From Herbidospora galbida (GTDB lineage Bacteria; Actinomycetota; Actinomycetes; Streptosporangiales; Streptosporangiaceae), in contig NZ_SZQA01000021.1 of assembly GCF_005233835.1 (NCBI RefSeq), positions 84,672 through 148,671 on the forward strand: a stretch of 64,000 bases of DNA, in the 5' to 3' direction. The notes beneath the pieces are model-generated. The model was not told the origin of the DNA. It searched no databases and was given only the letters and a program-made list of their open reading frames with translations. The position numbers and the translations under genes are program-made. This document shows, in pieces, positions 40,933-49,054 of this stretch (the first letter of the stretch is position 1; each line of letters begins with the position of its first letter).

Positions 40933-40984
40933 CTCCGGAGCCGGGAGCGCAAGTTCGAATCTTGCAGGGGGCACCTGATCTTCA
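40933..40984. repeat. attR of the AICE
   Basis: 52 bp identical to 26435-26486. It holds only the 3' part of tRNA-Arg from the anticodon loop on. The 200 bp before it (40732-40932) have no gene; a minus-strand open frame here is antisense to the tRNA fragment. Confidence 0.92.
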
Positions 40985-40991
40985 GCGATTA

Positions 40992-41030
40992 AACGGGCGG
41001 TTCTCCGATCTCATGGAGTCCCGCCCTTTC
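40992..41030 (+). terminator. Original chromosomal terminator of tRNA-Arg
   Basis: GGGCGG at 40995-41000 pairs with CCGCCC at 41021-41026, with an inner CTCC/GGAG pairing, followed by TTTCTCATTGA. Its tail TTCTCATTGA is the same as that of the element terminator at 26525, and it overlaps the 3' end of the leftward methyltransferase gene. Confidence 0.65.
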
Positions 41031-41682
41031 TCATTGAGTCCGGGCGCCGGCGCAGGCCGAACCAGAAGGTGGGCACCGGGTTCGTGCCCGGCGTGGTGTC
41101 GACCAGGTCCCAGCCGGCGAACCTGGCGCGCAGTTCATCGGCGGTGACACCGGATATCGGGTCGTCGAACGCCTCGGGGCCGTACCCGAACATCAGCAGC
41201 CGGGCGCCGGGAGCGGCGCGGTGGGTGAGTCCGGCGGCGTAGGCGTCGCGGCGGTGCGGCGGGATCCCGCAGTAGCAGCTCAGGTCGAAGAACAGGTCAA
41301 AAGGTCCGGGCACGTCCAGGTCGTCGAGGCGAGTGGCGTCTCCGCACAGCAGCCGTACCGCCGTTCCCGCCGCAGCGGCCTTGGCCCGGGCCTGCTCGAC
41401 CGCCCGGTCGATCAGATCGACGGCCACGACCTCCCAGCCGTGCCGGGCCAGATAGACGGCGTTGGTTCCGGTGCCGCAGCCGAGTTCCAGAGCGCGGCCG
41501 GGCGGCGGCGCGCCGTGCCCTTCCACCAGGGCGACCAGTTCGGGCGGCGTGACGCCGGTGTCCCAGGGCGGCTCGCCGGCGCGGTAGTAGGCCTCCAGCG
41601 CGCGTCGGACGGCCTCCTCCTGGTCGCGTTCGGAACCGACCCGGTCGGCGTCCGTTCTCTGAGCGGTGTTCGACTGCTCCAT
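41011..41682 (-). CDS. SAM-dependent methyltransferase
   Basis: Class I methyltransferase of 223 aa. Motif I ALELGCGTGTNAVYLARHGW, motif II VVAVDLIDRAVEQA, then VRLLCGDATRLDDLDV and FDLFFDLSCYCGIP. ATG at 41682 was chosen because GGAGGAGGG lies just upstream; TTG at 41697 would start inside that site. It is divergent from a TetR gene, with an operator array between, so it is probably the repressor target. The acceptor is unknown; similarity to TehB/thiopurine-type small-molecule methyltransferases is only general. Confidence 0.88.
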   Translation of the reverse strand: MEQSNTAQRTDADRVGSERDQEEAVRRALEAYYRAGEPPWDTGVTPPELVALVEGHGAPPPGRALELGCGTGTNAVYLARHGWEVVAVDLIDRAVEQARAKAAAAGTAVRLLCGDATRLDDLDVPGPFDLFFDLSCYCGIPPHRRDAYAAGLTHRAAPGARLLMFGYGPEAFDDPISGVTADELRARFAGWDLVDTTPGTNPVPTFWFGLRRRPDSMRKGGTP

Positions 41683-41702
41683 GGCGCCCTCCTCCAAGTT
41701 CT

Positions 41703-41743
41703 TAGAGTTGCACTCTAGTGTTCTACTCTAGAAATAGACTCTA
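41703..41743. promoter_or_regulatory. Operator array with 13-bp period between methyltransferase and TetR
   Basis: ACTCTA occurs at 41712, 41725 and 41738, exactly 13 bp apart, and its inverse TAGAGT at 41703 makes a perfect palindrome with the first copy (TAGAGT-TGC-ACTCTA). The array fills the gap between the two divergent starts and ends 3 bp before the TetR ATG. Confidence 0.7.
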
Positions 41744-41746
41744 TTC

Positions 41747-42478
41747 ATGGACATCGTCAAGCGGCCGGACAAACGGGCCGAGCGGTCCCGCCGCACCCGC
41801 GAGAAGATCATCAAGGCGGCGCGGGAACTGTTCCTCGCGCAGGGGTACGGCGCGACGAGCCTGCAGGAGGTCGCGGACCGGGCGGGCATGGCCGTCCAGA
41901 CCGTCTACTTCGTCTTCGGCAACAAGCGCACGCTGTTCAAGGACGTGGTCGACACGTCCATCGCCGGCGACGCCGAGCCGGTGGCCACCATGGATCGGGA
42001 GTGGTTCCGCGCCGCATGCGCCGCGCCCACCGCGGCCGAGCAGTTGCGCGCGCACGTGCGCGGTACCCGCGAGATCCTGGGCCGGGTGGCCCCGATCATG
42101 CCGCTGATCGCGACCGCCGCGGCCACCGACCCGCAGATCGCCGCGCAATGGCCAGAAGGACCCGACCCGCGCTACACCGTGCACCACGCCGCGGCCCAGG
42201 CGCTGGCCGGCAAGCCCGACGTCCGCCCCGGCGTCTCCGTCGTGATGGCTGCCGACCTGCTGTTCGGCCTGCTCAGCCCGCAGCTGTACCTGGTCTTCGT
42301 CCAGGACCGCGGCTGGTCGCCGGAAAGGTGGGAAGAGTGGGCCTGCGCCACTGTGACCGCCCAGCTCTGCGCCGGCGACGCGTCGGGCACGGGTTGCCCC
42401 GACGGGTGCGGCCAGGGCGATCATGCTCCGGAAGCCCGTGATGAGACACCCGGCACAGCGTCCCGCATGCCGGGCTGA
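41747..42478 (+). CDS. TetR family transcriptional regulator
   Basis: 243 aa. The HTH region has RSRRTREKIIKAARELFLAQGYGATSLQEVADRAGMAVQTVYFVFGNKRTLFKDVV, a typical TetR start; the C-terminal domain is variable. The promoter array overlaps its own leader, so it is likely autoregulated and represses the divergent methyltransferase. The last 25 residues are Gly/Pro-rich and may be an unstructured extension. Confidence 0.92.
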   Translation: MDIVKRPDKRAERSRRTREKIIKAARELFLAQGYGATSLQEVADRAGMAVQTVYFVFGNKRTLFKDVVDTSIAGDAEPVATMDREWFRAACAAPTAAEQLRAHVRGTREILGRVAPIMPLIATAAATDPQIAAQWPEGPDPRYTVHHAAAQALAGKPDVRPGVSVVMAADLLFGLLSPQLYLVFVQDRGWSPERWEEWACATVTAQLCAGDASGTGCPDGCGQGDHAPEARDETPGTASRMPG

Positions 42479-42619
42479 GCCCCACCTTCTCGGCCCAGGC
42501 CGCAGACGCCGCATGACCCGGACGCCGAGGGCGCCCGCACGCCAGGGCGACCGTCCGCAACGACCCTCGCCTCAACTGAGCCGGGTGAACGCCGGTCTCC
42601 CGATCGAAAGGATCGCACG

Positions 42620-43780
42620 ATGTCCCATCTGGTGACCCCGTTCCGTCTGCAGGTCCCCGAGGCCGAGTTGGACGATCTGCGTGACCGCCTGACCCGTACC
42701 AGGTGGCCGGGCAGGGAGACCGTGGACGACTGGTCCCAGGGCGTTCCGCTCGCCTACCTCCGGGAGCTGTGCCGCTACTGGGCCGAGGAGTATGACTGGC
42801 GGGCCACGGAGCGGCGGCTCAACGCGCTGCCGCAGTTCCGCACCACCGTCGACGGGCTCGGCATCCACTTCGTGCACGTGCGCTCACCGCACGAGAACGC
42901 GCTGCCGCTCGTCCTCACGCACGGCTGGCCGGGCTCGATAGTGGAGTTCCTGAAGGTGATCGGTCCGTTGACCGACCCGTCGGCTCACGGCGGCGACCCG
43001 GCCGACGCGTTCCACGTCGTGTGCCCCTCGCTCCCCGGCTACGGGTTCAGCGACAAGCCGACCGGCACCGGCTGGGGCGTCGAGCGGATCGCCGCCGCGT
43101 GGGTCCGGCTCATGGCCCGTCTGGGGTATGACCGCTACGGCGCCCAGGGCGGCGACTGGGGAACCAGCATCACGACGAGCGTCGGCCAGCAGGACCCCGA
43201 GCACGTGGCGGGCATCCACCTCATGCCACCACTCGCCGCCCCCGACCCGGCGACCATGGACGACCTCACCGACGCCGAACGGGCCGCGCTGGCCGCGCTG
43301 GAGCGGGCGGGGGAGTGGGAGGACGGCTACTCGCTGGAGCAGTCCACCCGGCCGCAGACCATCGGCTACGGCCTCGTGGACTCCCCGGCGCTGCTGTGCG
43401 CGTGGATCGTGGAGAAGTTCCGCTCCTGGACGGATTGCGACGGGCACCCGGAGAACGCCCTCAGCCGTGACGAGCTGCTGGACAACCTGATGCTCTACTG
43501 GCTGCCGGGTACCGGCGCGTCGGCCGCCCAGCTGTACTGGGAGAGTTTCAAGCAGGTTCAGCGGCGCTTCGCGGGCGCGACGACCGACGTGGTGACGGTG
43601 CCGGCGGGATGCTCGATCTTCCCCAAAGAGAACCCGCGCCCCTCCCGCCGGTGGGCCGCCAAGCGCTTCACCGACATCCGGCACTGGAACGAGCTGGACC
43701 GGGGCGGCCACTTCGCCGCTTTCGAGCAGCCCGAGGCGTTCGTGGCCGAGGTGCGGACCTTCTTCCGCCTGGTCCGCTGA
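42620..43780 (+). CDS. Epoxide hydrolase family alpha/beta-hydrolase
   Basis: 386 aa with an N-terminal EHN domain (PFRLQVPEAELDDLRDRLTRTRWP) and an alpha/beta-hydrolase core: the oxyanion motif HGWPGS and the nucleophile D179 in GAQGGDWGT. The late catalytic histidine lies in RGGHFAAFEQPE. It opens epoxides by water addition. The gene stands 141 bp after the TetR gene, so it may share its control or have its own promoter. Confidence 0.93.
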   Translation: MSHLVTPFRLQVPEAELDDLRDRLTRTRWPGRETVDDWSQGVPLAYLRELCRYWAEEYDWRATERRLNALPQFRTTVDGLGIHFVHVRSPHENALPLVLTHGWPGSIVEFLKVIGPLTDPSAHGGDPADAFHVVCPSLPGYGFSDKPTGTGWGVERIAAAWVRLMARLGYDRYGAQGGDWGTSITTSVGQQDPEHVAGIHLMPPLAAPDPATMDDLTDAERAALAALERAGEWEDGYSLEQSTRPQTIGYGLVDSPALLCAWIVEKFRSWTDCDGHPENALSRDELLDNLMLYWLPGTGASAAQLYWESFKQVQRRFAGATTDVVTVPAGCSIFPKENPRPSRRWAAKRFTDIRHWNELDRGGHFAAFEQPEAFVAEVRTFFRLVR

Positions 43781-43823
43781 GCCGGCTTTGAATGCGTGAT
43801 CTGACAGAGCGCCCGGAATCGGC

Positions 43824-44648
43824 TCAGGCCACGTCCCCGCACAGCTCCTCCAGCGCCTCCGCCGAGTGCCGGTCGTGGTCGGCCTGGAAGGTGATCAGGT
43901 GCTGTCCCGGCGACCCCGCCAGGGAGAACACCTCGGTGGTGACCGTCAGCTCGCCCACCAGCTCGTGCCGGAAGCGCCGCAGGCGGCCGGGTTCGATCTG
44001 GACGTCGTAGCGGGCCCAGGCGTCGCGGAACTCGGGGCTCAGGTCGGTCAGTTCGTCGACCAGCTCCGACACGCGGGGGTCGTGGAGGTTGCGGCCGGCG
44101 GTGGCGCGGAAGTGGGCGACCTTGGCCCTGGCGGTCGACTCCCAGTCGGCGTAGAACTCGCGTGCGACGGGGTCGAGGAACATCGCGCGGAGCGTGTTGT
44201 TGCCGATCTTCGGCGTCCGGCGCAGGCCCCGCTCATAGAAGGCCGTGGCCGAGGGGTTCAGGGCGAGCGTCTCCATGCACTGGTTGATCACGAAGGCGGG
44301 GGTGCGGGGCCAGCTGTTCATCAGCCGGATCAGGTTCGGGCTGACCTGGTCGGAGGTATCGTCCGCCGGGGACGAGCCCCGGGCCAGGGCGTACAGATGG
44401 GCTACGGCGTCGGCGCCCAGGGCGAAGACCTCCGTCAGGGCGGCGATCACCTGGTCGGAGGGGTTGCGTTCGCGGCCTTGTTCCAGGCGGACGTAGTAGT
44501 CGGTGCTGACGCCGATCAGCATCGCGACCTCCTCCCGCCGTAGGCCGGGGGTGCGGCGGGATCCGGCGTCGGGGAGGTCGACTCGGGCGGGAGGGGTGAT
44601 CTCGCGCCGGGCCCGGAGGAACTCGCCGAGCTTTCTGTCGGTTTCCAT
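43824..44648 (-). CDS. XRE-family regulator with MmyB-like ligand domain
   Basis: 274 aa. An N-terminal HTH_31 region (FLRARREITPP, SRRTPGLRREEVAMLIGVSTDYYVRLEQGRERNPS) is followed by the MmyB-type C-terminal PAS-like domain (ALNPSATAFY, MFLDPVAREFYADWE). MmyB proteins may bind fatty acids and regulate nearby oxidoreductases. It is divergent from a truncated copy of the same ligand domain. Confidence 0.9.
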   Translation of the reverse strand: METDRKLGEFLRARREITPPARVDLPDAGSRRTPGLRREEVAMLIGVSTDYYVRLEQGRERNPSDQVIAALTEVFALGADAVAHLYALARGSSPADDTSDQVSPNLIRLMNSWPRTPAFVINQCMETLALNPSATAFYERGLRRTPKIGNNTLRAMFLDPVAREFYADWESTARAKVAHFRATAGRNLHDPRVSELVDELTDLSPEFRDAWARYDVQIEPGRLRRFRHELVGELTVTTEVFSLAGSPGQHLITFQADHDRHSAEALEELCGDVA

Positions 44649-44734
44649 ACAGGCACCTTATGCGCCTTATGTCTGGTTTGGCTGGGTGTGGCACGGCCAC
44701 CCTGACTCACCGGATCCGGCCTACGTTCGGTGGC

Positions 44735-45265
44735 ATGAACAGCAGTTTCCCGTCCGACCCGTGTCTGCGGCGGCTCATGGACGACTGGCAGGACGTGGCC
44801 GTCCTGCTCTGCGACCCGTTGATGAACGTGCGCGCGGCCAACGATCTCGGCGCCGCGCTGCTGGGCGGGCTGCGTTATGCCGACAACCTGTTCAGGCTGG
44901 TCTTCCTCGACCCGGCGGCGACCGACTTCTTCACCGAGTGGACGCACATCGCCGCCGCCGCGACCGACGTCCTGCACACCATCGTCGCCGAGGGCCAGGC
45001 GCCCGGACTCGACGATCTGCTCGGCGAGCTCACCGAGGGCAGCGGGGACTTCCGGCGCATCTGGGCCGGGCACGACCTGTCGTCGGACGCCCGCCGGGTC
45101 AAGCGGCTGCGCCACCCCGTGGTAGGGGAACTCACGCTCTTCTGCGACGTCCTCGACGTCGTACGCCTGCCGGGACACCACGTCCTCGCCCTGCAGGCCG
45201 AACCCGGAAGCCCCTCGGAGCACGCGCTCAGTCTCCTGGGCGCCCTGGCCGCGACGGCCAGGTGA
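44735..45265 (+). CDS. MmyB-like ligand-binding domain protein lacking the HTH
   Basis: 176 aa that align only with the C-terminal half of the MmyB regulators on both sides: VLLCDPLMNVRAANDLGAALL, RLVFLDPAATDFFTEWTH and LRHPVVGELTLFCDVL. There is no HTH upstream in any frame. ATG at 44735 gives a clean domain start. It is either a stand-alone ligand sensor or a remnant; the frame is intact, and the kinase gene follows with a GGAGG 20 bp after its stop. Confidence 0.75.
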   Translation: MNSSFPSDPCLRRLMDDWQDVAVLLCDPLMNVRAANDLGAALLGGLRYADNLFRLVFLDPAATDFFTEWTHIAAAATDVLHTIVAEGQAPGLDDLLGELTEGSGDFRRIWAGHDLSSDARRVKRLRHPVVGELTLFCDVLDVVRLPGHHVLALQAEPGSPSEHALSLLGALAATAR

Positions 45266-45285
45266 CCGAACGACCGGAGGTCAAC

Positions 45286-46386
45286 GTGACCATCGTCCAT
45301 CCGTCCCGATCCATCCGTACGCGTTGCACCACGGCCACCGCGCTGCTGGTCCTGACCGTCCTGGCTGTCCTGATCACGCTGGACGCGATCGTCATGCCCC
45401 TCCGCGCCACCCTCGACGCCGACGCCTCCGGCCTGCTGCGGGGACACGATGTGGACCTGCTGCTGATGGGCTGCGGCCTGGTGCTGACCGCCGGAGCGGG
45501 CTTCGGGACCTGGTGGGCCGTCGGCCGGGTGCTGCGGCCCATCGAGGCCATCCGCGGCGACATCGACAAGATCACCGCCAACGACCTGGGCCGGGGGCTG
45601 CCCGTCCCGCCCGGGGGCGACGAGTTCGCCGACCTGGTCCGGGCCGCCAACCTGACCTTCGCCCGCCTGGAGGAGGCGGTCGCCCAGCAGCGCGGGTTCG
45701 CCGCCCTGGCCTCCCACGAGCTGCGCAACCCGCTCGCGGGCCTGCGGGCCGAGATCGAGGACGCCATCGACCATCCCGAGGACACCGATCCGTGGCGCAG
45801 CCTGCGCGCGGCCCTCTCCTCCGTCGACCGCCTGGAGACCATCGTCACCGACCTGCTCGCCCAGTCCCGCGTGGACGTCGCGGAGACCGCCGTCCCGCAC
45901 GAGCTCGTCGACCTCACCGAGCTCCTCGTCCAGGAGACCGCCCGGGTGAACCGGACCGGCCACGGCGTCCCGGTCAGGCTCTACGTCGAGAGCCACATGT
46001 GGATCTGCGGGTCGCGCATCCAGCTCATCCGCGCCCTGACCAATCTGCTGGGCAACGCCCGGCGGCACGCGGCCACCTCGGTCCGGCTCAGCCTCACCGC
46101 GGTCGGCGGCCTGGCGGCCATCGCCGTCACCGACGACGGTCCGGGCATCCCGCCCGCCGACCGTCAGCGGGTCTTCGAACGCTTCACCCGCCTGGACGAC
46201 GCCCGCCGCCTGGACGCCGGCGGCAGCGGCCTCGGCCTGGCCATCACCCGCGACATCGCCCACCGCCACGGCGGTCGGCTGACCTTGGAGGACTCCGTGG
46301 CGGGGGCCCGGTTCGTCCTGTGGCTGCCGCTGTTCGGCGCCGTCGCCGAGACGTGCGCGGACGAGGGACTTCCGGCTCTGCAGTAG
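45286..46386 (+). CDS. Orphan sensor histidine kinase
   Basis: 366 aa. Two N-terminal membrane helices (ALLVLTVLAVLITLDAIV; LLMGCGLVLTAGAGFGTWW) enclose a short outer loop, followed by HAMP, the H-box ASHELRNPLAG and an ATPase domain with LLGNARRHA and GSGLGLAI. GTG at 45286 is preferred over 45262 because GGAGG is six bases upstream. No response regulator is adjacent; the genes around it are MmyB regulators. Confidence 0.88.
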   Translation: MTIVHPSRSIRTRCTTATALLVLTVLAVLITLDAIVMPLRATLDADASGLLRGHDVDLLLMGCGLVLTAGAGFGTWWAVGRVLRPIEAIRGDIDKITANDLGRGLPVPPGGDEFADLVRAANLTFARLEEAVAQQRGFAALASHELRNPLAGLRAEIEDAIDHPEDTDPWRSLRAALSSVDRLETIVTDLLAQSRVDVAETAVPHELVDLTELLVQETARVNRTGHGVPVRLYVESHMWICGSRIQLIRALTNLLGNARRHAATSVRLSLTAVGGLAAIAVTDDGPGIPPADRQRVFERFTRLDDARRLDAGGSGLGLAITRDIAHRHGGRLTLEDSVAGARFVLWLPLFGAVAETCADEGLPALQ

Positions 46387-46415
46387 GCCCACTAATTCGT
46401 ACATATGGTGATGAA

Positions 46416-47252
46416 ATGGACAACGGTAGCAACAATCTCCTGGGCGACTTCCTGCGCGCCCGGCGTGAGTCCACCAGTCCAGCCCAGGCGGGCTTCCTGC
46501 ACGCCCCCTCGCGCCGCACACCGGGGCTGCGGCGCGAGGAGGTGGCGATGCTCGCCGGAGTGAGCAACTCCTACTACATCCGGCTGGAACAGGGCCGCGA
46601 GCGCAACCCCTCCGCCCAGGTGCTCAGCGCCCTGGCCCGGGTGCTGCGGCTGGACCCCGACGCCACCGAATACCTCTACTCGCTCGCCCACCCGTGGGCC
46701 CGGCCCCAGGTCGAGACCGGGGTCATGGACCAGGTCAGCCCGAGTCTGCTGCGCCTGGTCAACCTGTCTCGCCACGCGCCCGCGCTCGTGCTGGGCCGCC
46801 GCTTCGAGGTGCTGGCCCACAACCCCCTGATCGAGGCCCTGTACGAGGGCATGACGCACATCGACCACTGCGTGCGCATGATCTACCTCAGCCCGGCCGC
46901 CGTCGACTTCTACCCCGACTGGGAGAAGGCCGCCCGCGCCAAGACGGCCCAGCTGCGCACCGCCGTGGCGGCCGATCCCGACGACCCCTACCTGCGCGGC
47001 CTGGTGGCCGAGCTCACCGCCGCGAGCGCGGAGTTCCGCCGCATCTGGGCCCTGCACGAGGTCCAGGCGCGCGGCAACGAGATCAAGGAACTGCGCCATC
47101 CCCGGCTGGGCGACCTCAGCCTCTCGTGGGAGGTGCTGTCGGTCAGCGGCTCCGGCCAGAAATTCGTCACCCTGGCCGCCGAGCCGGGCAGCCACTCCGA
47201 ATGGGCGCTACGCGAACTCGTCGAATCGCTGACCGTTCCGGCATCTGTATAG
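46416..47252 (+). CDS. XRE-family regulator with MmyB-like ligand domain
   Basis: 278 aa, paralogous to 43824: RRTPGLRREEVAMLAGVSNSYYIRLEQGRERNPS, then VLAHNPLIEALYEGM, IYLSPAAVDFYPDWEKAARAK. ATG at 46416 has no clear ribosome-binding site; the AT-rich TTCGTACATATGG just upstream may be the promoter, making the mRNA nearly leaderless. Third member of the MmyB group in 3.5 kb. Confidence 0.9.
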   Translation: MDNGSNNLLGDFLRARRESTSPAQAGFLHAPSRRTPGLRREEVAMLAGVSNSYYIRLEQGRERNPSAQVLSALARVLRLDPDATEYLYSLAHPWARPQVETGVMDQVSPSLLRLVNLSRHAPALVLGRRFEVLAHNPLIEALYEGMTHIDHCVRMIYLSPAAVDFYPDWEKAARAKTAQLRTAVAADPDDPYLRGLVAELTAASAEFRRIWALHEVQARGNEIKELRHPRLGDLSLSWEVLSVSGSGQKFVTLAAEPGSHSEWALRELVESLTVPASV

Positions 47253-47270
47253 AGAAGTCGCTCCGACATC

Positions 47271-47335
47271 AGCCGGCCGGTGTCCCGCGTGACGCCCCTG
47301 AGCAGGGGTTTCGTCGCGGGGCCTGGCCGGCTTTC
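47271..47335 (+). terminator. Nested three-stem hairpin after the MmyB gene
   Basis: AGCCGGCC (47271) pairs with GGCCGGCT (47325), CCCGCG (47284) with CGCGGG (47315), and CCCCT (47295) with AGGGG (47304): three coaxial stems with small internal loops. TTTCGCTTG follows. Probably a terminator; the layered form is more elaborate than usual. Confidence 0.6.
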
Positions 47336-47454
47336 GCTTGTCACGGAACGGTAACGACGATGCTTTGTCGAGATATCAACTAAACGTGTCAAGGTACTTG
47401 ACTACTCTCGGGCCTGCCTGAATTGGTAGTAGTTCGGAATCGGAGAAAGTCCCG

Positions 47455-47499
47455 ATGGAACCCCTGCACCCGTACCTCCGCCCAGAGTCAGTCCAATGA
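47455..47499 (+). CDS. 14-aa leader ORF coupled to the ODC gene
   Basis: ATG at 47455 follows GGAGAAAG by seven bases and encodes MEPLHPYLRPESVQ. Its TGA (47497-47499) overlaps the ODC ATG as ATGA. The ODC gene has no ribosome-binding site of its own and no other in-frame start back to a stop at 47427, so the leader probably delivers ribosomes to ODC. Such a leader could sense ornithine or polyamine, as SpeFL does for E. coli speF (known); here this is inference. Confidence 0.6.
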   Translation: MEPLHPYLRPESVQ

Positions 47500-48680
47500 G
47501 CGCGTCACCCCAGTCGGAGCCGGCCATTCTCCGCGCACGCGCGTACGCCAGAACCCATCACCTGCCCAGTCCTTCTCTGCTCGTCGACCTGCCAACGGTC
47601 TCCGCGGCCTACCGCGCGTTATCCGCCGCGTTCCCCGGCGCCGGCATCCTCTACGCGGTCAAGGCCAACGCCGCCCCCGAAGTGATCTCCACCCTGTTCG
47701 ACCTCGGCTCGGGGTTCGACGTCGCCAGCATCGGCGAGGTCGAGCGCTGCCTCTCCCGGGGCGTCCCCGGCCGGTTCCTCAGCTACAGCAACCCGGTCAA
47801 GAAGGCCGCCGACATCGCCGCCGCCTACCGGCTCGGAGTTCGCACCTTCGCCTTCGACAACCCCCGCGACCTGGCCCACATCGCCCGATGGGCGCCCCGG
47901 TCGAACGTCTTCTGCCGGATCGCGGTCAACCCGCCCGACGCGGTGATGCCCTTCGGCGGCAAGTTCGGCTGCGACCCCGACGCGGCCGCGCAACTGCTCG
48001 CCGACGCGGCGGCGAACGGCCTCCGGCCGCTCGGTCTCACCTGGCACGTCGGCTCCCAGCAGTGCAACCCCGACGCCTGGGACGTCGGCATCGCGGCGGC
48101 GGCGAAGATCGCGCTGCAGCTGGAGCCCGCGGGCGTCAGGCTGCCGATGATCAACCTCGGCGGCGGGCTGCCCATCTCGTACCACCCGAACCCCGCCTTC
48201 GGGAACCGGCCGCTGATCGAGGTGTTCGGCGAGGCGGTCAACTCCTCGGTCAACCGTCACTTCGGCAGCCGCAACCGGCCGCGACTCCTGCTGGAGCCGG
48301 GCCGGGCGATGGTCGGGGCGGCCGGGATCATCCGCTCGGAGGTGGTGACCGTCAGGGAAGGGCGGGCCGCCGACCACCGGCGCTGGGTGTTCCTGGACGT
48401 CGGCCGCTACAACGGCCTGGTCGAGACCGAACGCGAGGCCATCGCCTACCGGCTGCGCACCCCCGGCGTGACCGGGCCCACCGGGCCGGTCGTGCTGGCC
48501 GGCCCGACCAGCGACGGCGACGACGTGATCTACCAGCGCGTCCAGTACGAACTCCCCCTCGCGCTGGCGCCCGGCGACGTGGTGGAGATCCTCGACGCCG
48601 GGGCCTACACCTCCAGCTACTCGTGCGCCGCCGTCAACGGGCTGCCCGCGCTCCCCACGTTCTGCGTGGAGGAGCGATGA
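47496..48680 (+). CDS. Ornithine/arginine/diaminopimelate decarboxylase family (ODC-like, fold type III)
   Basis: 394 aa PLP enzyme. The PLP lysine is K56 in ILYAVKAN; the NLGGGLP loop and LLEPGRAMVG contact the cofactor phosphate; DAGAYTSSY closes the active site. In ODC the partner subunit gives a catalytic Cys in GPTCD; here it is GPTSDGDD with S339. Context (SpeD and SpeE coupled downstream) makes ornithine the likely substrate, giving putrescine. The final Cys-containing tail FCVEER overlaps speD by ATGA. Confidence 0.88.
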   Translation: MSASPQSEPAILRARAYARTHHLPSPSLLVDLPTVSAAYRALSAAFPGAGILYAVKANAAPEVISTLFDLGSGFDVASIGEVERCLSRGVPGRFLSYSNPVKKAADIAAAYRLGVRTFAFDNPRDLAHIARWAPRSNVFCRIAVNPPDAVMPFGGKFGCDPDAAAQLLADAAANGLRPLGLTWHVGSQQCNPDAWDVGIAAAAKIALQLEPAGVRLPMINLGGGLPISYHPNPAFGNRPLIEVFGEAVNSSVNRHFGSRNRPRLLLEPGRAMVGAAGIIRSEVVTVREGRAADHRRWVFLDVGRYNGLVETEREAIAYRLRTPGVTGPTGPVVLAGPTSDGDDVIYQRVQYELPLALAPGDVVEILDAGAYTSSYSCAAVNGLPALPTFCVEER

Positions 48681-49054
48681 CCGTCGCGGTCGGCGAGTTC
48701 GCCGGATGTCACGTGCTCGCCGAGCTGCGGGGGGTCGACGCCGGCCTCCTCGACGACCTCGCCCACCTGGAGGTCGCGCTCAAGCGGGCGCTGGCCGCGT
48801 CGGGGGCGACCATCCTGGAGATGAGCTCGCACCGGTTCGTCCCCCAAGGGGTCACCATCCTGGCGCTCCTGGCCGAGTCCCACGCGTCGCTGCACACCTA
48901 CCCCGAGCACGCCGCCGTCTTCGTCGACGTGTTCACCTGTGGCGCGGCCGACCCGCGTACCGCGGTCGACCTGCTCACCCACGAGCTCCAGCCCGGCCAG
49001 GTCACCGTCCAGGTGATCCGCCGGGGCGACACGCCTCCGGAGGCATCCGCATGA
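48677..49054 (+). CDS. speD: S-adenosylmethionine decarboxylase proenzyme (class 1B)
   Basis: 125 aa, the short bacterial type. The self-cleavage site is E67-S68 in AESHASLHTYPEH, which yields the pyruvoyl group; FVDVFTCG follows as in family members. It makes decarboxylated SAM, the aminopropyl donor for SpeE. GGAGGA precedes the ATG, and it overlaps both neighbours by ATGA. Confidence 0.94.
   Translation: MTVAVGEFAGCHVLAELRGVDAGLLDDLAHLEVALKRALAASGATILEMSSHRFVPQGVTILALLAESHASLHTYPEHAAVFVDVFTCGAADPRTAVDLLTHELQPGQVTVQVIRRGDTPPEASA

Larger units (their letters stand above)
26435..40984. mobile_element. Actinomycete integrative and conjugative element (AICE) in tRNA-Arg(CCG)
   Basis: About 14.5 kb bounded by identical 52-bp repeats. 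All AICE modules are present: integrase and excisionase next to the tRNA, replication (primase-polymerase plus helicase), FtsK/TraB-type conjugal DNA translocase with Spd-like membrane proteins, and a GntR/NUDIX control pair. Most genes read leftward with ATGA/GTGA couplings. Cargo is a C5 DNA methyltransferase and, near the right end, a TIR protein and a membrane protein in AT-richer DNA. Every core gene looks intact, so the element may be active. Confidence 0.93.

Noticed and set aside
40741..40974. 77-codon minus-strand frame at attR
   Set aside because: Antisense to the tRNA fragment in the attachment repeat, with no ribosome-binding site.
47361..47384. Seven-codon ORF (MLCRDIN) upstream of the ODC leader
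   Set aside because: It has no ribosome-binding site and lies before the likely promoter region; chance is sufficient.
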